DNA of 64,000 bases. Origin: Stenotrophomonas sp046736075. GTDB taxonomy: Bacteria; Pseudomonadota; Gammaproteobacteria; Xanthomonadales; Xanthomonadaceae. Location of the stretch: the NCBI RefSeq assembly GCF_046736075.1, contig NZ_CP177163.1:3844001-3908000 (forward strand), in the 5' to 3' direction. Shown here piece after piece: positions 60,750 through 64,000 of the stretch; the first letter of the stretch is position 1, and each line of letters opens with the position of its first letter. Position numbers and translations under genes: made by a program. The notes beneath the pieces were generated by a model. That model ran no database searches. It was not told where the DNA came from and saw nothing but the letters and a program-made list of their open reading frames with translations.

Positions 60750-62159
60750 ATGAACACGACATCGCCCGCCGCTGCCGGCCTTGCCTGGCACTTCGACCCG
60801 GAACTGCTGCGCCGCCACGACCGTCCCGGCCCGCGCTACACCTCGTATCCGGCTGCGCCGCATTTCCACGATGGTTTCGACGCCGCCGCGCTGGAAGGGG
60901 CCATCGCCGCCAGCAACGCCACGGGGCGCGCGCTGTCGCTGTACGTGCACGTGCCGTACTGCAGCAGCCCGTGTTTCTACTGCGGCTGCAACCGGGTGAT
61001 CACGCGCGACCGCAGCAGGGGCGAGGCCTACGTCGCCCGCGTGCTGCGCGAGGCCGACCGCATCGCACCGTTGTTCGATCCCGCGCGCGAGGTGATCCAG
61101 CTGCACCTTGGCGGCGGCACGCCCAACTTTCTAGATGCGGCGCAGCTGCGCGCGCTGATCGACGGTCTGCGCAGCCGTTTCCGTTTCAGCGCGTCGGCCG
61201 CGCGCGATTTCTCGATCGAGCTCGATCCGCGCTTCATCGCGCCGGCGGATATCGCCGTGCTCGCCGAGCTGGGCTTCAACCGGGCCAGCCTGGGCATCCA
61301 GGACTTCGACCCGCAGGTGCAGCAGGCGATCAACCGCGAACAGGGCGTGGAACCGACACTGGCGATCCTGCAGGCGTGCCGCGCATACGGGCTGCGGTCG
61401 GTCAACGTCGACCTGATCTATGGGCTGCCCCGCCAGACCCTGACCGGCTTCGCACAGACCCTGGAAACCGTGCTGCGCGAGCGCCCCGACCGGCTGGCGG
61501 TGTACGGCTATGCGCACCTGCCGCACCTGTTCAAGGCACAGCGGCAGATCGCCGACGCCGACCTGCCGACACCGGAGCAGAAGCTGGCGCTGCTCGGCCT
61601 GGCCGTGCAGCGTCTGGGCGATGCCGGTTACCAGTACATCGGCATGGACCACTTCGCGCTGCCCGACGAGGATCTCTCCCGCGCGCAGCGCGCCGGCCAG
61701 CTGCACCGCAACTTCATGGGCTACACCACCCACGCCGATACCGACCTGGTCGGATTGGGCGCGAGCGCGATCAGCCACATCGGCCCGCACTACAGCCAGA
61801 ATCCGCGTGAGCTGCCCGCCTGGGAACAGGCCGTGGATGCCGGGCAGATACCGGTATGGCGCGGCCTGGCGCTGGACGCCGACGATGCGCTGCGCGCCGA
61901 ACTGATCGGCCAGCTGATGTGCCAGGGCGAGGTGGATGGGCGCGCGGTGGCCGCGCGCCACGGCGTGGATTTCGACACCTACTTCGCCGAGGGCCTGGCC
62001 GCGCTGGTGCCCCTGCAGCAGGACGGCCTGGCCGAGCACGACGGCGGCATCGTGCGCGCCACCGGACGCGGCCGGCCGCTGCTGCGGCTGCTCGCGATGT
62101 GCTTCGACCGCTATCTGGCCCGGCCCGACCAGCCGGTGCGCTATTCGCGCGCGATCTGA
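60750..62159 (+). CDS. hemN: Oxygen-independent coproporphyrinogen III oxidase
   Basis: 469 residues. Radical-SAM enzyme making protoporphyrinogen without oxygen. The N-terminal pattern is RHDRPGPRYTSYPAAPHF. The [4Fe-4S] CxxxCxxC is in YCSSPCFYCGCNRV. Further motifs are LGGGTPNFL, IELDPRF, SLGIQDFDPQVQQAINREQ and GYTTHADTDLVGLGASAIS. The ATG at 60750 starts ~20 residues before the family core. Its place after the Anr box and globin fits low-oxygen control. Confidence 0.95.
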   Translation: MNTTSPAAAGLAWHFDPELLRRHDRPGPRYTSYPAAPHFHDGFDAAALEGAIAASNATGRALSLYVHVPYCSSPCFYCGCNRVITRDRSRGEAYVARVLREADRIAPLFDPAREVIQLHLGGGTPNFLDAAQLRALIDGLRSRFRFSASAARDFSIELDPRFIAPADIAVLAELGFNRASLGIQDFDPQVQQAINREQGVEPTLAILQACRAYGLRSVNVDLIYGLPRQTLTGFAQTLETVLRERPDRLAVYGYAHLPHLFKAQRQIADADLPTPEQKLALLGLAVQRLGDAGYQYIGMDHFALPDEDLSRAQRAGQLHRNFMGYTTHADTDLVGLGASAISHIGPHYSQNPRELPAWEQAVDAGQIPVWRGLALDADDALRAELIGQLMCQGEVDGRAVAARHGVDFDTYFAEGLAALVPLQQDGLAEHDGGIVRATGRGRPLLRLLAMCFDRYLARPDQPVRYSRAI

Positions 62160-62207
62160 ACGGCGCGCATTCCAAATCCGGGCGCGATCAGGCACCCTAT
62201 GGCCGCG

Positions 62208-62294
62208 GCCCGGATGGCGAAACTGGTAGACGCATCGGACTTAAAATCCGCCGGGGGCAACTCCATGCCGGTTCGATTCCGGCTCCGGGCACCA
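62208..62294 (+). tRNA. tRNA-Leu (TAA)
   Basis: 87-nt class II tRNA with acceptor GCCCGGA/TCCGGGC, anticodon TAA in CTTAAAA, a long variable arm (GGGGGCAACTCCAT region), T-loop GGTTCGATTCC and an encoded CCA. Confidence 0.96.
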
Positions 62295-62408
62295 GCCACC
62301 GAAACTCCGTGCCCGGCACAGCGGGCATCACGCATTTATCTTGTCCGGTCCCTGGCGCGGTGCTACAAGGGAGCGTCACAGTGAAGTGACGACAACGGAG
62401 TTCAATCG

Positions 62409-62615
62409 ATGAGGAAGTTGATTGGAAAGGCAGCGGTCGCGCTGGTATTCGCCGTTCTGTTCGTACCCACGCTGCACGCGGACCCGCCGCCGCCGCCGCC
62501 CTGCACGGGCAACCCGATCTGCATCGGGGTGGATGGCAATGGCAATCTGGTGGTATGCGGGCCCTCCGGCTCGTGCATTCCACTGGAGACCTCGCAGCCG
62601 CCGCTCCAGGACTGA
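62409..62615 (+). CDS. Small secreted Pro-rich peptide of unknown function
   Basis: 68 residues. Signal peptide MRKLIGKAAVALVFAVLFVP (then TLHA), mature start DPPPPPPCTGNPICIGVDGN, then GNLVVCGPSGSCIPLE. Four cysteines in the ~44-residue mature part suggest two disulphides. AACGGAG lies 8 bp before the ATG. It stands alone downstream of tRNA-Leu; a small GTCAC/GTGAC hairpin (62375-62390) precedes it. Confidence 0.7.
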   Translation: MRKLIGKAAVALVFAVLFVPTLHADPPPPPPCTGNPICIGVDGNGNLVVCGPSGSCIPLETSQPPLQD

Positions 62616-62660
62616 TCAAGCGGCATTGCGGTATCAAGGCGCCCGCATCTGCGGGCGTTC

Positions 62661-63119
62661 TTACGTCGGCCCCTCGCCCAGCGCGTGCAGCGCGTGCGCG
62701 TATTTTTCCGTCAGGCGCTGCGCCACCGCGTCGGGCAGGTACACCAGGCGTGCCGGGTCGCGGTTGTCGGCGATGTCGGCCAGCTTGACCTTCAAGGCCA
62801 GTGGATTGGCGCGGATGGCCGCGTAGTAGGCGTCGGCCGTGAGGCCATCGCGGCGGGTCAGGCACTGGACCGCGGCCACGATCGGCGCCGGAAAGGCGGC
62901 CACCTCCTCGGCGAAGTCCGGGCAATCCTCCACCACATCGTGCAGCCACGCCACGGCTTCAGCATCCGGGTCGCCGTGCACCCGCGCGGCGACGCGGGCC
63001 ACATGGCCAATATAGGGACGCCCGGCTTTATCGACCTGGTCGGCATGCGCACGGCGGGCAAGCGCGGCGGCACGAAGCGCGATATCGATGACGCATTCTC
63101 CTGTAAACCCGAACCCCAT
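62661..63119 (-). CDS. HD-domain hydrolase, SpoT/MESH1-like
   Basis: 152 residues. HD metal site: His in PYIGHVARVAARVHG, HD and ED in WLHDVVEDCPDF, and Asp in LKVKLADIADN. This spacing matches the ppGpp-hydrolase domain of RelA/SpoT and the stand-alone MESH1 enzymes. No synthetase, TGS or ACT domain is present. Activity on (p)ppGpp is inference; another nucleotide is possible. The ATG at 63119 is the first ATG that gives a normal N-terminus; an AGGAGA lies downstream of it, so the true start may be a few codons later at a rare codon. Confidence 0.72.
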   Translation of the reverse strand: MGFGFTGECVIDIALRAAALARRAHADQVDKAGRPYIGHVARVAARVHGDPDAEAVAWLHDVVEDCPDFAEEVAAFPAPIVAAVQCLTRRDGLTADAYYAAIRANPLALKVKLADIADNRDPARLVYLPDAVAQRLTEKYAHALHALGEGPT

Positions 63120-63223
63120 TATGCGCGGGGAACGGCAGCGCGCCGCAGAACGCAAACTTTACGCAGTGCCTTCACGGGCGCATTACGCTGCGCGACACAC
63201 ATCATCATCATGGACCGTGAAAC

Positions 63224-64000
63224 ATGGCAAAGGCGACACGTGCAGGGATGGCACTGATGGGGGCGCTGCTGGCATGGACGGCTGCGGTGCATGCGCAGTC
63301 GCCGCAGTCGCCGCAGTCGCCGCCGCCGGTGGTGGACATGGCGCCGGTGCTGGTCTCCGGCGCGCAGCCCGGTCCCGGGCTGTGGAGGGTGTCGTCGAGC
63401 GACGGGCACACGCTGTGGATCCTGGGCACGGTCAGCCCGTTGCCGGCCAAGCTGGAGTGGCGGTCGGACGAGGTCGAAGCTGTCGTCGCCGAGGCGCAGC
63501 AGATGTTGACCGCCCCCGGCTGGACGCTGGACGCCGACATTGGCTTCTTCAAGGGCCTGACCCTGTTGCCGTCGGCGATGAAGGCCGCGCGCAGCCCGGA
63601 CGGGCGTCGCCTGCAGGAGGTGCTGCCGCCCGCGCTGTACGCGCGCTGGGAAGTGCAGAAGAAGCGGTACATCGGCCGCGATGGCGGCATCGAGAAGGAT
63701 CGTCCACTGGTGGCGGCAGCCGAGCTGTACCGTGAGGCGTTGAAGAAGGTGGGCCTCAAGCAGCGTTCGGCGGTCTCGGAGGTGCTGGACAAGGCGGCCA
63801 AGGCGCACGGCCACACACCGGTATCGACGCAGCTGGTGATCCGCATCGAGGACCCGCGCCAGGCGCTCAAGGAAGTGCGCGGCAGCAGCATGGACGACGT
63901 GGCGTGCTTCGAGCGCACCCTCGACGTGGTGGAGAACAAGCTGCCGCTCCTGGTCGAGCGCGCGAACGCATGGTCGGTGGGCGACATCGATGCCCTGCAG
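63224..64000 (+). CDS. TraB/GumN-family protein, 5' part (runs off the window)
   Basis: 259 codons to the window edge, no stop. The signal peptide (MALMGALLAWTAAVHAQ) lies within residues 9-25 and is followed by a QSP triple repeat made by three CAGTCGCCG copies. The family pattern LWRVSSSDGHTLWILGTVSP, then VEAVVAEAQQMLTAPG, fits the secreted TraB/GumN (TIKI-like protease fold) proteins of xanthomonads. It diverges from the HD hydrolase gene. Function is not established. Confidence 0.8.
   Translation, partial: MAKATRAGMALMGALLAWTAAVHAQSPQSPQSPPPVVDMAPVLVSGAQPGPGLWRVSSSDGHTLWILGTVSPLPAKLEWRSDEVEAVVAEAQQMLTAPGWTLDADIGFFKGLTLLPSAMKAARSPDGRRLQEVLPPALYARWEVQKKRYIGRDGGIEKDRPLVAAAELYREALKKVGLKQRSAVSEVLDKAAKAHGHTPVSTQLVIRIEDPRQALKEVRGSSMDDVACFERTLDVVENKLPLLVERANAWSVGDIDALQ

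Overview
The window looks like chromosomal DNA of a GC-rich gammaproteobacterium of the Xanthomonadaceae, most likely Stenotrophomonas or a close relative. The basis is gene order typical of xanthomonads (petABC-sspA-sspB; comEC-exbB-exbD-msbA-lpxK-kdsB; pilin cluster-tRNA-Asn-uvrB) and many short palindromic repeats headed by GTAG (GTAG + GC-rich stem-loop), the form described as SMAG/REP elements in Stenotrophomonas maltophilia. The species call is inference; there is no rRNA here.

Region 1 (1-10.1 kb) is an accessory, interbacterial-competition block: the 3' part of a T6SS spike gene (vgrG with DUF2345 and a C-terminal extension), a 1111-residue phospholipase D effector with two HKD motifs, and three tandem paralogous genes for large exported proteins of a family I do not recognise. 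The first overlaps the effector stop codon. By position they are immunity-type genes. Copies 2 and 3 repeat with an exact 1692-bp period, and all three are nearly identical over their last ~600 bp.

Region 2 (10.2-13.5 kb) is a HlyD-ATPase-permease ABC exporter ending in a seven-unit REP array. Region 3 (13.5-27 kb) is core metabolism and stress: miaB, a lytic transglycosylase, petABC (cytochrome bc1), sspA/sspB, DUF3301 and DUF2272 proteins, nadC with a Trm112-like protein, purEK, an Fe/Mn superoxide dismutase, a monothiol glutaredoxin, and an SDR protein lacking its catalytic residues. Region 4 (27-32.2 kb) holds an Oar-type TonB-dependent receptor, a candidate small RNA with its own promoter and terminator, and ppnN.

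Region 5 (32.3-40.1 kb) is the type IV pilus minor-pilin operon (fimT-pilV-pilW-pilX-pilY1-pilE), tRNA-Asn, and an opposed second FimT-like pilin. Region 6 (40.2-54.3 kb) runs uvrB, tRNA-Val, then a dense colinear series: comEC, exbB, exbD, msbA, lpxK, kdsB, a low-molecular-weight phosphatase, a thioredoxin-like/NHL protein, uvrC, pgsA and tRNA-Gly. It joins DNA uptake, lipid A export and synthesis, DNA repair and phospholipid synthesis. Region 7 (54.3-58.6 kb) holds two more identical tRNA-Gly genes, tRNA-Cys, a FAD oxidoreductase, a stand-alone BLUF photoreceptor and small unknown genes. Region 8 (58.7-64 kb) is a low-oxygen group around a perfect FNR/Anr box: a short ccoG, a small membrane protein, a group III truncated haemoglobin and hemN. 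It is followed by tRNA-Leu, a small secreted peptide, an HD hydrolase and the start of a TraB/GumN protein.

No insertion sequence, integrase, CRISPR array, rRNA or replication origin is visible.
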